A stretch of DNA of 64,000 bases from Akkermansiaceae bacterium (GCA_024233115.1 JACKQB010000005.1:510717-574716), one strand, 5' to 3'. Shown: positions 45,896 to 53,810, numbered from the stretch's first letter. Made by a program: numbers and translations. Notes: generated by a model from the letters alone, not told the origin.

Positions 45896-46768
45896 ATGAA
45901 CCACTTGCAGAAAAAAAGCAGCTTCCAATCCCCCGAGGACTACAGGGAACATCTTGAGGATGCTGTCAAAGCACTCGAGGCCTATCAGCGGATACGCAGG
46001 CCTCTTATGTTCCATGTGTTCTTGCTGCTGGTGATTAGTTTCCAAGCCCATTTCCTGATAGTTATCGCGATACTTGTTCCCATTCTAGGTGTCATTGACT
46101 GTCTCCGTCGTCTCGAGGACGGCTTCGATGAAGATGAAACTCCAGCCTTCAGGCTTAGCTCAAGACTTGTGGTTGGGGATTCCACGCTTACAGCATACTT
46201 ACTTGGACTCCTGGCATTGTATGTCGGTGAGTTGCAGCGGCTCTGGTTTTGGAAAACATGGGCTTTTTATCCAGCCATGTTTGGGTATCCCATGTTGGGT
46301 CTAGTATTTGCACTTTTCATGTTGCTCAAAAGAGGCTGGTTCTTTTTCCTCGATTTGTTTTTCCTGCGCTGCTGGGACAAATGGTTAAAAGCCCTTCGCA
46401 GCACGGATGAGGAGAAAAAACCTTTCAGGGAAACCCTACGTGGCAGTTACCTCAATAAGCTACCTCAATCAGCTGGTTCAGCTCCGGAAAGCGATCCAGC
46501 CAAAGAAACTCCGATTGAATTCAATTGGCTCAAAAAGAAAGCTGGTCAGGCTAAAAGTGCTACCAAAACGTTCCTGGAGAAATGCGCTAATGATGAAAAG
46601 CAAGCACCTGCTCCCATCATAGATCTGGATGATGAAGATAAAGCCGATCCTGAAAAAAATGGAGATAAGTCCAAAGCTCAAGAACAGACAAAGGCCAAGG
46701 AAGCTGAGAAACCAACCAAGGATCAAGATTCCCAATCAACGAACAAGGGTGATGATAATTCCAAATAA
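45896..46768 (+). CDS. Membrane protein of mobilization operon, paralog 2
   Basis: A 290-aa paralog of the previous protein: FQSPEDYREHLEDAVKALEAYQRIRRPLMFH at 9-39, several TM helices, and the shared end LRGxxLxKLPQSAGS. It adds an 80-residue charged Lys/Glu/Asp tail (PEKNGDKSKAQEQTKAKEAEK), likely cytoplasmic. ATG 45896 is chosen, because the frame upstream overlaps the first paralog. The duplication plus tail suggests a hetero-oligomeric membrane pair. Confidence 0.7.
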   Translation: MNHLQKKSSFQSPEDYREHLEDAVKALEAYQRIRRPLMFHVFLLLVISFQAHFLIVIAILVPILGVIDCLRRLEDGFDEDETPAFRLSSRLVVGDSTLTAYLLGLLALYVGELQRLWFWKTWAFYPAMFGYPMLGLVFALFMLLKRGWFFFLDLFFLRCWDKWLKALRSTDEEKKPFRETLRGSYLNKLPQSAGSAPESDPAKETPIEFNWLKKKAGQAKSATKTFLEKCANDEKQAPAPIIDLDDEDKADPEKNGDKSKAQEQTKAKEAEKPTKDQDSQSTNKGDDNSK

Positions 46769-46948
46769 CATCTAATTCCTAACGAAATTACCGCAGTATT
46801 TAACCCATCGCTAATGAGCTATTTTCCTGTCATAAGCTAAATTGATGGCTTTTAAATACTTTTTCTAGAGCGGTCGCTCGGTTCTTGCGACTAGAACGAT
46901 GTTTTATGATACGCTTGTTGCTCATTTTACCCAATTTGGAGAACAATC

Positions 46949-47215
46949 ATGGGAGCAGAACAACAAGCAAAAAGACCGGAACACAACTTGCGTTATGGGG
47001 CTGTTGAGGCCGCCATTTGGCGCAACAAAGGTGAGAAGGGCGATTTCCTGAACACGACCTTTACCCGGCATTTCCGCCAGGACGAGGAATGGAAACAAAC
47101 GGATTCATTCCGAGAGCAGGACTTGCCAACTCTGTCGAAGATCGCTGCCGATGCACATACTTCGATTCAGAAGTTAAAGGCTGCAGAAGCTGATGCTAAA
47201 GAGAGTGAGGAATAG
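46949..47215 (+). CDS. Plasmid accessory protein, unknown function
   Basis: An 88-aa soluble protein with RYGAVEAAIWRNKGEKGDF, TTFTRHFRQDEEWKQTDSF and LPTLSKIAADAHTSIQKL, a pattern I recognise as recurrent in hypothetical proteins on plasmids and integrative elements. ATG preceded by TTGGAG. Followed 2 nt later by another plasmid-associated gene. Function unknown; a single-strand DNA-related role is speculation. Confidence 0.65.
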   Translation: MGAEQQAKRPEHNLRYGAVEAAIWRNKGEKGDFLNTTFTRHFRQDEEWKQTDSFREQDLPTLSKIAADAHTSIQKLKAAEADAKESEE

Positions 47216-47217
47216 CC

Positions 47218-47544
47218 GTGGGTAATCGCAACGCGGCATCTGGTCATCACCGGATGCCGTTACCCAAACCACTCAAGTTCCACCTTGGCCGCGTGATGAT
47301 CACGCCGGGAGCGGCGACCACCTTGGCCGACGACCAGATCACCGATGCCTTGCGTCGGCACCAGTGTGGCGACTGGGGATTGTTAGATGATCGTGAGAAG
47401 AAATGCAACGAGCAGGCTTTGCGGTCTGGTGGATGGATTCTGTCGGCCTACATCGATCCCAGCAGCGGCGAACGTTTTCTCATCATCACACAGCCGAACC
47501 GGATCATTACCACCGTCATGGTGCCAAATGAATTCGGTGAATAA
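47218..47544 (+). CDS. Plasmid-related protein, GTG start
   Basis: A 108-aa protein: FHLGRVMITPGAATTLADDQ, HQCGDWGLLDDREKKCNEQAL, ILSAYIDPSSGERFLIITQ, MVPNEFGE. This is a common short family on plasmids and genomic islands, function unknown. The GTG start is 2 nt past the previous stop. A remnant of a second member of the same family lies at 48783-48857. Confidence 0.7.
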   Translation: MGNRNAASGHHRMPLPKPLKFHLGRVMITPGAATTLADDQITDALRRHQCGDWGLLDDREKKCNEQALRSGGWILSAYIDPSSGERFLIITQPNRIITTVMVPNEFGE

Positions 47545-48145
47545 TCATCCCCCTAAAGGTGCATAGAATTAAAATACTATGGATGTAAGTAGCTGGAATC
47601 ACTCAGGATTCCAGAGGAATAGTCTGACCTAACGAAAATTATCATTTCCATGTTTGTTTGATTTGAGTGGGGAAAGCCTTCCCCTCGCGGCTACTGCATG
47701 CACCGCTACCCCTTCTCCTGGGAGGCACCCTCCCAAACCCTCTGAGATGTCGGCTTACGCCGTGATTTTTCAAACGGACTGACCGACTTGTTTTGCTCCG
47801 CGCCTCGTGCTCACTCGCGTTGGCTCTGCACAAAGACGGAGACTCGCCCTGCTAACGTCTCCTCTCTTTGTTCCGACCAACGCCAGTTCTGCACCACCCC
47901 CGGTTTCCGTTCACCGTCATGGCCTCGCTGCGCGAACCATGACCGTGCGCCGGGTTTAAAAATTAGGGGGGCGTTGCCCCCCTCTGAGGTAAAGGGGTTT
48001 CCCCAACTTTCCGCTCTTCATTGCATTCGTTTGTGCAAGCTGGGTGATTCCCCTCCCCTTGACCTCACACCCCCCACCTTCGCCAGGAGGCAAGGTTTCA
48101 TGAGCGGGCATGAAGCCTATGCTTAATTTAAAAAAGGAAAATAAT
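47545..48145. other. Structured non-coding leader upstream of ardA
   Basis: About 600 bp without a convincing gene, with several hairpins: GGGAGG/CCTCCC (47720-47734), AGGGGGGC/GCCCCCCT (47965-47983, 3-nt loop), GGTTTCAT/ATGAAGCC (48094-48117). Base composition is GC-rich compared with neighbours. In conjugative plasmids the stretch before ardA-type genes often holds hairpin promoters active on single strands entering the recipient; that is the proposed role here. Confidence 0.5.
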
Positions 48146-48676
48146 ATGACTTACGAACCTAGAATATACGTCGCTTGTCTAGCTAGCTATAACGCTGGTA
48201 TTCTCCACGGTGAATGGATCACCTTGGACGGATCTGTGGATATTGGGGATGCCATCAAATCGATGCTTGAGGCCTCTCCCGTAGATGATGCCGAGGAGTA
48301 TGCCGTGCATGATCACGAGTCCTGCGGAAATCTCAGTGAATATGCTAGAATGGATACCCTCAGCGAGATTGAAGATGCTTTCAAGTTGACGGAAGCCTTT
48401 ACGATAGACTGGGAGCTGTTCTGTGAGTTCTGCGGCCATATGGGCAAGGATCTAAAACCTGAGGAAATAGATGCTTACGAAGACTGCTACGCAGGATCTT
48501 CGATTGATCTGGTTAGCTGGTGTCAGGATTTTCTCGAAGAAACTGGACAGCTTGATTCCATCCCTGAAAATCTACGCTTCTACTTTGATTATGAGGCGTA
48601 CGCCAGAGACATGGAGATCAACGACATCTTCACCATTGACCATAATGGCGAAACTCACGTGTTTTGGCATCGGTAG
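48146..48676 (+). CDS. ardA: Antirestriction protein ArdA
   Basis: A 176-aa acidic DNA mimic of the ArdA family: RIYVACLASYNAGILHGEWI start, EEYAVHDHESC, YARMDTLSEIEDAF and C-terminal FTIDHNGETHVFWHR. Blocks type I restriction enzymes when the element enters a new host. ATG 48146 has AAAGGA 9 nt upstream; an in-frame start at 48110 overlaps the leader hairpin and is rejected. Its place next to the mobilization genes is typical. Confidence 0.88.
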   Translation: MTYEPRIYVACLASYNAGILHGEWITLDGSVDIGDAIKSMLEASPVDDAEEYAVHDHESCGNLSEYARMDTLSEIEDAFKLTEAFTIDWELFCEFCGHMGKDLKPEEIDAYEDCYAGSSIDLVSWCQDFLEETGQLDSIPENLRFYFDYEAYARDMEINDIFTIDHNGETHVFWHR

Positions 48677-48684
48677 TAAAAAAT

Positions 48685-48706
48685 GGAGAGGGTCACCGCC
48701 CTCTCC
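48685..48706 (+). terminator. Terminator after ardA
   Basis: GGAGAGGG (48685-48692) and CCCTCTCC (48699-48706), 8-bp perfect stem with a 6-nt loop just past the ardA stop. No T-run. Confidence 0.6.
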
Positions 48707-48782
48707 AAACATGGTAACAAAAAGGACAATAACGGATAAATTATAGCAACCAGCGGTTAACCTTTCCCACTACATTTTCCTC

Positions 48783-48857
48783 ACTGGCACCAAATTCTGG
48801 GTCATCACCGAAGCGGATCGATCCGTGACGACGATTCTGCTGCCAAACGAATACTGA
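48783..48857 (+). pseudogene. C-terminal remnant of a plasmid-related protein gene
   Basis: Reads TGTKFWVITEADRSVTTILL then PNEY and TGA, matching the end of the protein encoded at 47218 (FLIITQPNRIITTVMVPNEF). No start or upstream coding part is left. A decayed second copy, suggesting this junction was formed by recombination between related plasmid backbones. Confidence 0.6.
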
Positions 48858-48924
48858 CGCTCTGCTATCCATGAGCGTTTCGCCATGGATAATATAAAGA
48901 AATTTCATCTTTTCCCATATTTCT

Positions 48925-48963
48925 GGTTTAAATCCTCATTTTCGTTACTCTCTTCATATGGGG
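48925..48963 (+). promoter_or_regulatory. Conserved bipartite promoter-like motif, copy D (sigma gene)
   Basis: GGTTTAAAT (48925-48933), 13 nt, ACTCTCTTCATATGGGG (48947-48963), 17 nt before the sigma ATG at 48980. The same motif as copies A, B and C in front of HTH genes. Suggests the sigma factor activates its own gene. Confidence 0.65.
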
Positions 48964-48979
48964 CATCCCCCATGAGACG

Positions 48980-49531
48980 ATGGAATCTGCGCAAGAACCA
49001 AATAATACTGAGGACTGGATCAATGAGCTGGAAGGCCCTCTGACCCGTTTTGCGCTCTCGGTGGGATTATCAAGTCACGATGCTGAGGATGCTGTTCAGG
49101 ATGCGTTGATTGCGCTGGTGCGAACTCTCGAAAAGAAGCCTGACTCCATTCGAAGCCCCAAAGCCTACGCCTTCACCATTGTCCGGAACAACGCCAACAA
49201 ACGGTTTCGCGAGCGCACCCGCCGAAACGAGGTAGAAATGCCGGAACATCTTCCTGAAACCCCTGATGAGGATGACATCTATCAAGAGCCTGTTTTAAAG
49301 GAGTCCTTCCAATCCGCTTATGCCAACCTTTCCGTCCTCGAGCGTGATCTGTTGCAAAAATACTACGTCGAGAAATGGACATACGAGCAAATCGGCTCGG
49401 AGCTGGGTTGCTCAGCTCAAAATGCCTGGAAAACCATCAAGAAAATCGTCTCGAACACTCTTACAGGAGAATTAAGAAAAGCCCTCTATCAAGTCGACCC
49501 CGACTTAGCCAACGAACTCTTTCCCCACTAA
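48980..49531 (+). CDS. ECF-like sigma-70 family factor of element 2
   Basis: A 183-aa two-domain sigma factor. Region 2: LTRFALSVGLSSHDAEDAVQ and PKAYAFTIVRNNANKRFRER (about 22-74). A linker rich in acidic residues (82-98) follows. Region 4: SAYANLSVLERDLLQKYY with HTH YEQIGSELGCSAQNAWKTI (108-160). Recruits RNA polymerase to element promoters; the motif at 48925, 54038, 6102 and 662 is the candidate target. Followed 4 nt later by the 94-aa partner. A paralog is encoded at the window start. Confidence 0.9.
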   Translation: MESAQEPNNTEDWINELEGPLTRFALSVGLSSHDAEDAVQDALIALVRTLEKKPDSIRSPKAYAFTIVRNNANKRFRERTRRNEVEMPEHLPETPDEDDIYQEPVLKESFQSAYANLSVLERDLLQKYYVEKWTYEQIGSELGCSAQNAWKTIKKIVSNTLTGELRKALYQVDPDLANELFPH

Positions 49532-49535
49532 CATC

Positions 49536-49820
49536 ATGGACAATCCCGAAGAATTAGAAATCGGCTTCCTGATCGAGCTTGCCATCACTGGTGAAGCTGA
49601 TTCGGAGCAGTATAACGAGGTCATGGATCGTGTGGAGAACGAGCCAGAAATCGCTGAACTCTATCAGCAAGCACTCGCCGAACACAAGTTACTGGAGGCC
49701 GCGCTTCCTACTTCCGAGCAGGAACTTGCTCAACAACAGGTCAGAGAAGCTGAAAGGCTGCGCCTAATTGCTGAGAAACAACGCCTTGAGCAAAAAAACG
49801 ACCTCGATCTGGGAATGTAG
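49536..49820 (+). CDS. Sigma-factor partner, putative anti-sigma, element 2
   Basis: A 94-aa acidic helical protein, start EELEIGFLIELAITGEADS, then a Glu/Gln/Arg coiled coil. Same operon and order as the copy at 359. The N-terminus looks like the short helical docking domain of soluble anti-sigma factors, but no defining motif is present. Role inferred from strict pairing with the sigma gene in two elements. Confidence 0.75.
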   Translation: MDNPEELEIGFLIELAITGEADSEQYNEVMDRVENEPEIAELYQQALAEHKLLEAALPTSEQELAQQQVREAERLRLIAEKQRLEQKNDLDLGM

Positions 49821-49894
49821 ACGATTGCGGCACGTATAGAGCATGAATCCGCAGGGCTTAGACCCTTCACCTTAACGGGGTATAGATAGCGGTA

Positions 49895-51226
49895 TCAGAG
49901 TGGTTTTATGACAGGGTCTCCCAAGTCTTTTTGGGAATAATGTGGGCACTTGATGCCGGACAAAAGAGACAATAATCCGGATGGCTTTAATGTTTGCTCA
50001 ATGCCATTATAATCCATTCTAGCTGGCATGGCTCCATGTCTGCTCCATCCGGTTACTAGGTGCATCAAGTATCCAATAGCAGTAGAAGCAAGCACCCCAT
50101 TGGGCCACACAACTTGAGGCTGTGGTCCTGCTCCATAATCTTGGGCCTCTTCAGCAAGATTTTCCTCAGTAATAACCCTTAAACAATGAAGGCAGATTTC
50201 TCCAGGTATTGATATCGCTGCCTGGCCATGCATCCTTGGAGGGCTCTCTAAGTCGTTCACCACAATCATCCCAATATCAATCATCGGAATCATTCGGGCT
50301 CGACAAAAATACTCAATATCGCGGCGAGCCGAGAAACTATCAACGCAGCCGATAATTACATCACAATCGTTCAGGGCTTCTATTTTCTCTTCCCAACGTA
50401 GAGGTCGTGAGTCAATCAGAGCATCAGGCTGTAAGCCTCTATATAAAACCTCTGCGACAATCGTCTTGTCTAACTCATCCTCGACACAGCCTTTCGTTCC
50501 TCCAACAAGTCGATTCAAGTTGGTGTTGGTAATTGTGTCGTAATCGCAGAGAACTGTATTTTGAAAGCCAATGTGAGCCAGCTGTTGGTTGATATGACTT
50601 CCTCCCCCACCCAATCCAATAATGCCAATTTTTGCTCCTGCTATTACACCCGCAGCATCATTACCAAGAAAGCTTTGACGATCATAACGATCATCTTGTG
50701 AAGTATGGTTTTCGTAAAATAGAGCATCACGTCCTTTATACAGAGTCATGGGCCACCCTACTACTGTCATCTTTTGCAGCGGGCTAATAGTTCTATCGAG
50801 AGCAAGAATCTGACCTGATAGAGATCTTTCCGACAGCACCGCCCAGCCATGTAACTGACCCGGACTAATATTAGATATACTTCGGGCAACCTTAGGCCCT
50901 TCTTCCAGATCTGTCGGGCTTGGGATCGTAGAGTAGTCTCGCCCATGAGTATGAACCCATAATTGTCCAGATCCAGAATCTATGGAGCGTTGCATAGCCG
51001 CATGAATTGCCTCCTCTGACATTCTGGCCCCGCACGACATATCTTCTATGTAATGTTCGTCAGGTATTATATGATAATCATGACAAAGTAACAACGGCTG
51101 CTCTCCATTGGATATGACTTTGAAAGAAAGAAATCCTAGTCGTTCATATGCATGATCGTGAGGTCGATCAAGATCATCAAGGACTTGCGTTAACAAGGCA
51201 TCAGAAATTTTCAGTAAGGGTTTCAT
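49895..51226 (-). CDS. JAB (JAMM) peptidase fused to E1/ThiF-like activating enzyme
   Basis: A 443-aa fusion. N-terminal JAB domain (about 1-170): E28 in ERLGFLSF, zinc motif H92-x-H94 and S103-x2-D106. C-terminal adenylating E1 domain (about 175-443): nucleotide motif GIIGLGGGGS (201-210), CDYDTI (227-232), NLNR (236-239), D296 in GCVDSFSARRD and Cys pair CLHC (344-347). The JAB part would trim or remove a ubiquitin-like protein, the E1 part would adenylate it. It overlaps the E2 gene by 4 nt (ATGA). JAB-E1 fusions next to E2 and ubiquitin-like genes are known from Bil/Bub and related bacterial pathways. Confidence 0.88.
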   Translation of the reverse strand: MKPLLKISDALLTQVLDDLDRPHDHAYERLGFLSFKVISNGEQPLLLCHDYHIIPDEHYIEDMSCGARMSEEAIHAAMQRSIDSGSGQLWVHTHGRDYSTIPSPTDLEEGPKVARSISNISPGQLHGWAVLSERSLSGQILALDRTISPLQKMTVVGWPMTLYKGRDALFYENHTSQDDRYDRQSFLGNDAAGVIAGAKIGIIGLGGGGSHINQQLAHIGFQNTVLCDYDTITNTNLNRLVGGTKGCVEDELDKTIVAEVLYRGLQPDALIDSRPLRWEEKIEALNDCDVIIGCVDSFSARRDIEYFCRARMIPMIDIGMIVVNDLESPPRMHGQAAISIPGEICLHCLRVITEENLAEEAQDYGAGPQPQVVWPNGVLASTAIGYLMHLVTGWSRHGAMPARMDYNGIEQTLKPSGLLSLLSGIKCPHYSQKDLGDPVIKPL

Positions 51227-51564
51227 TTTCTAAATGCAATTAAGTGGTTCTGAAACATTTGGAGTAGTGTCTGCTCTTCGGGTGTTTTCCAAGAAACAGC
51301 CCACCATCGCTTTCCCAATATTAATACGCCCTTAGCGTTCCAATTTTTGCCTTGCCCGTGATGCGCAACCTCTGATGAGAGAAAAAGCCTGGAACTGTAT
51401 CCATCGCGTGGCGTCGGGCAAAGTAACCCATCGACACACTCAGGGGTACAGCCTTCTGGCAGTATCAGTTTGCCAATAAGAATGTATTCAGTCCCAGACT
51501 CTTCACCTAGAGATAACTCAGGGCATATACTACGCAATGCCTCAATTTCCTCGTGGTTTATCAT
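51223..51564 (-). CDS. E2-like ubiquitin-conjugation protein, Prok-E2_E-like
   Basis: A 113-aa protein with ILPEGCTPECVDGLLCPTPRDGY, SSRLFLSSEVAH, and WWAVSWKTPEEQTLLQMFQNHL, the general course of the bacterial E2 family E. Cys residues in this block are possible thioester sites, but the exact catalytic residue is not certain. ATG 51564 lies 5 nt after the ubiquitin-like stop; a TTG at 51627 would overlap that gene by 59 nt and is less likely. Would take activated ubiquitin-like protein from the E1 and move it to targets. Confidence 0.75.
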   Translation of the reverse strand: MINHEEIEALRSICPELSLGEESGTEYILIGKLILPEGCTPECVDGLLCPTPRDGYSSRLFLSSEVAHHGQGKNWNAKGVLILGKRWWAVSWKTPEEQTLLQMFQNHLIAFRK

Positions 51565-51568
51565 CTGC

Positions 51569-51826
51569 TTATGATGCTCCGCCACTTGGGCAGTTGCTTG
51601 CAAAAACTTCTCCTCCAACGATCTCAATATGGCCTTTGTCTTCTACTGAGGTCACGCGACCATCAATAAGCATGCAAAGAGTGTCCTCTTGAGGGATCTT
51701 TGGATCGGGTTTATTTTTGATACGAGCAACTGGATACTTTCCAGGTTTGATCTGATACTTTTTACCATCAATGGTAACCTCTACTGTTTTTGATTCGGCC
51801 TTAGTGCCGTTTGTGTTTGTCTTCAT
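51569..51826 (-). CDS. Ubiquitin-like protein, Multi_ubiq type, single domain
   Basis: An 85-aa protein: basic tail, then KTVEVTIDGKKYQIKPGKY and DKGHIEIVGGEVFAS, strand pattern of the prokaryotic multi-ubiquitin family. The end is CPSGGAS: a Gly-Gly pair followed by two residues, which a JAB peptidase could remove to expose a conjugable GG end. First gene of the operon with E2 and JAB-E1. Promoter motif at 51869-51900. Confidence 0.75.
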   Translation of the reverse strand: MKTNTNGTKAESKTVEVTIDGKKYQIKPGKYPVARIKNKPDPKIPQEDTLCMLIDGRVTSVEDKGHIEIVGGEVFASNCPSGGAS

Positions 51827-51868
51827 ATTCTTGCGAGTTGAATTAATGAGGCGCTTGCCTTCATTAAA

Positions 51869-51900
51869 TACCTCGTAAGAACTTGGCAGGAGGGATGGTT
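51869..51900 (-). promoter_or_regulatory. Bipartite promoter-like motif of ubiquitin-like operon
   Basis: On the minus strand: AACCATCCCT (51900-51891), 13 nt, TACGAGGTA (51877-51869), 43 nt before ATG 51826. The same two blocks and gap recur at 53810-53779 before the sigma operon. Candidate target of the sigma factor at 53105. Confidence 0.7.
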
Positions 51901-51931
51901 CTTGTTAAAAAAAACTGACTATTTTAATCAG

Positions 51932-52717
51932 TTAATCGACCGCGTCCCATGAGAGCATAGTCAGAATCAATCCTCCATAACCTAAAGATATTGACTCCTC
52001 CCACATATCAATTTCTCTGAATGAAGTAGGAAACCATGTCTTCGAACAAAACTTTTTCTCCGTGATGTTTGTAGTAGAATCTGTAGACGATGCCGCTGAA
52101 CAGGTGGGAATTTTCGATCCTTTGGAAATCCAGTAACCCATTGCATTCGCTTCATCCGATGGAATCCCGTATTTCACCACGCCATTCTCTGAAATTACTA
52201 CCACACAGGGCTCTTCTGTAAATTTGGTGTAACGAATGGCTGAGCATTCTCTAGAAGCATTACATTCCTTGGCAACGGCTAAAACTTGCTCAAGGGTGAG
52301 CACGGAGTCTCTCGCCATTTTCTTTTCTAGAAGGATCGAGGGAATCAACAGCGCAGCAGCAAATGCATCAGCTTCACGTTCCATGGGTTCATCACAAAAA
52401 AAACCGGGCTGAGAATTATGAGTTTTCCCACTCATGAGAACTTCGCGATGTTCTGGGATAAAAAAATGCCCAAGTTCGTGAGCGACTGAAAATCTAACAC
52501 GCGTTTCTGCCGCATCTAAATTGTCAGGGTAATACAAGAGAAACCGATTTACTTCAGTATGATACTCAATGCGCCCAAAAAAATCAGAACTACATTTCGT
52601 GACTGGGCAAAGGCTAATGTTTTCTCTTGTGGCAATACCAAAGACATCAACAGGTGCTTGCTCTATTTCATGAGCGTCAAGCACCTCGTCAGCGAGTGTT
52701 TCATTTTTACTGATCAT
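51932..52717 (-). CDS. ImmA/IrrE-family zinc metallopeptidase
   Basis: A 261-aa protein with the gluzincin motif HELGH (80-84) and the helper EREADAFAAALLIP (113-126), standard for ImmA/IrrE. C-terminal 90 residues form an added domain with WISKGSKIPTC and FREIDMWEES. These peptidases usually cleave a repressor or regulator in response to a signal. Last gene in an operon after a sigma factor and a small acidic protein, overlapping the latter by 11 nt; the acidic protein is the likely substrate. Confidence 0.88.
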   Translation of the reverse strand: MISKNETLADEVLDAHEIEQAPVDVFGIATRENISLCPVTKCSSDFFGRIEYHTEVNRFLLYYPDNLDAAETRVRFSVAHELGHFFIPEHREVLMSGKTHNSQPGFFCDEPMEREADAFAAALLIPSILLEKKMARDSVLTLEQVLAVAKECNASRECSAIRYTKFTEEPCVVVISENGVVKYGIPSDEANAMGYWISKGSKIPTCSAASSTDSTTNITEKKFCSKTWFPTSFREIDMWEESISLGYGGLILTMLSWDAVD

Positions 52718-53075
52718 CCTGCTCTTTGCGCTTGTTACGTAGCTCCTCCAATATTTTATTTCTTACTTCCTCAATCGAAGAGCGGGTATCCTCGTCAAAA
52801 TCATCATCAGCATTGTCACGATTCATAGCTGCTATTTCATATTGCGATTCTGCTACTTCAATTTCGTCAGATTGGGGCGTATATTCTCCAGATAGTTTTG
52901 AAACTAAACTCTCTCTGATTGAGAGTATGAGTTTGCTGTCATCTCCCCGGTTCTCATTTGAAGCGTCCTGAAAACACGTCTCCACATCCATATCAGTGGG
53001 TTCATCCCTGACGGGAAGAAGAGATGCTGCAATGAGAGCATCCAGTGCCTTATCATCATATTTTGGATTCATCAT
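52707..53075 (-). CDS. Small acidic protein, putative anti-sigma/peptidase substrate
   Basis: A 122-aa protein: N-terminal helix NPKYDDKALDALIAASLL, acidic middle (DADDDFDEDTR), C-terminal charged helix (SSIEEVRNKILEELRNKRKE). No family recognised. Between the sigma gene (29 nt gap) and the ImmA/IrrE peptidase gene (overlap). Arrangement suggests an inhibitor of the sigma factor removed by proteolysis; this is inference only. Confidence 0.65.
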   Translation of the reverse strand: MMNPKYDDKALDALIAASLLPVRDEPTDMDVETCFQDASNENRGDDSKLILSIRESLVSKLSGEYTPQSDEIEVAESQYEIAAMNRDNADDDFDEDTRSSIEEVRNKILEELRNKRKEQDDQ

Positions 53076-53104
53076 TATTTGGTATAATTTGAGTTGCTTC
53101 GATT

Positions 53105-53734
53105 TCAGTTCTTACAATATAGCACATCGCTGAATTTTTTGCGAAGAGCCAACCTTGCGGCTTTTGCACTTGCCAATGTAGGGCGCTCTCCTGTGTTTTT
53201 CTCGATTTCCTGACATAATTCGTCCACGGAGAGGCTAATTGGAAAGGCCCCTTCCATGGCATCTGCAACAATGCGCTGCATTCGTGGCAGAGTTGGAATT
53301 AAAGTTCTAAATTCCTCAATGATATCTGCTGCCACGCCTTGGGAAGCTAGCACCGCCCAGTCAGACGATACCCCAGATGATATTAAGATACTTGCTATAT
53401 CTCCATGATAGTCTGGATCAACTTTGCGCTTAGGGTTTTTTTTCCTAAGAAGATCTATGCCTCGTCTACAGGCTATTTTTATTACCAGGTTTTTTAACGG
53501 TTTTTCCAGATCGACTAGGCCTGCTTTAATCCCCTCAGAAAGCTCAATAATAGTATTCCCAAAAACTTCCTCCAAATCGTGGTCACTGAAAACAATGAAT
53601 TTTTTTCTTAAAAAGCCGATCACGGGTTCGGCTATTCGATCATAGAGCATTAATAATGCGCTTTGGTGAATGCCTGGATCATCCTCCATTAAGAGGATTC
53701 TTATATCCTCATCATCAATCGTATTTTCCTTCAT
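53105..53734 (-). CDS. Sigma-70 family factor, second type
   Basis: A 209-aa sigma factor: region 2 with DHDLEEVFGNTIIELSEGI and LVIKIACRRGIDLLRKKNP (about 50-102), region 4 with LIPTLPRMQRIVADAMEGAF and SAKAARLALRKKF (about 140-205). Not closely related to the sigma at 48980. First gene of an operon with an acidic protein and ImmA/IrrE peptidase. Its promoter motif is shared with the ubiquitin-like operon, so it probably controls both. Confidence 0.85.
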   Translation of the reverse strand: MKENTIDDEDIRILLMEDDPGIHQSALLMLYDRIAEPVIGFLRKKFIVFSDHDLEEVFGNTIIELSEGIKAGLVDLEKPLKNLVIKIACRRGIDLLRKKNPKRKVDPDYHGDIASILISSGVSSDWAVLASQGVAADIIEEFRTLIPTLPRMQRIVADAMEGAFPISLSVDELCQEIEKNTGERPTLASAKAARLALRKKFSDVLYCKN

Positions 53735-53778
53735 AAATCGTCGGTCTAAATCTTCGAGGCATCATACCTCCACCATCT

Positions 53779-53810
53779 ACCTCGTAATTATTGCTGGGTA
53801 GGGATGGTTT
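53779..53810 (-). promoter_or_regulatory. Bipartite promoter-like motif of sigma/ImmA operon
   Basis: Minus strand: AACCATCCCT (53810-53801), 13 nt, TACGAGGTA (53787-53779), 45 nt before ATG 53734. Identical blocks and gap occur before the ubiquitin-like operon, while the sequences between are unrelated. Fits autoregulation by the second sigma factor. Confidence 0.7.

Noticed and set aside
47953..47990. GGTTTAAAA as another sigma motif copy
   Set aside because: No RCTCTnTTCA block 13 nt downstream; the segment is a G-run hairpin instead.
51565..51627. Longer E2 protein from TTG 51627
   Set aside because: It would overlap the ubiquitin-like gene by 59 nt; ATG 51564 just after its stop is more likely.
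53743..53775. Fifth copy of the GGTTTAAAT-type motif (reads GGTCTAAAT)
   Set aside because: The second block is absent at the required distance and no gene follows on the plus strand.
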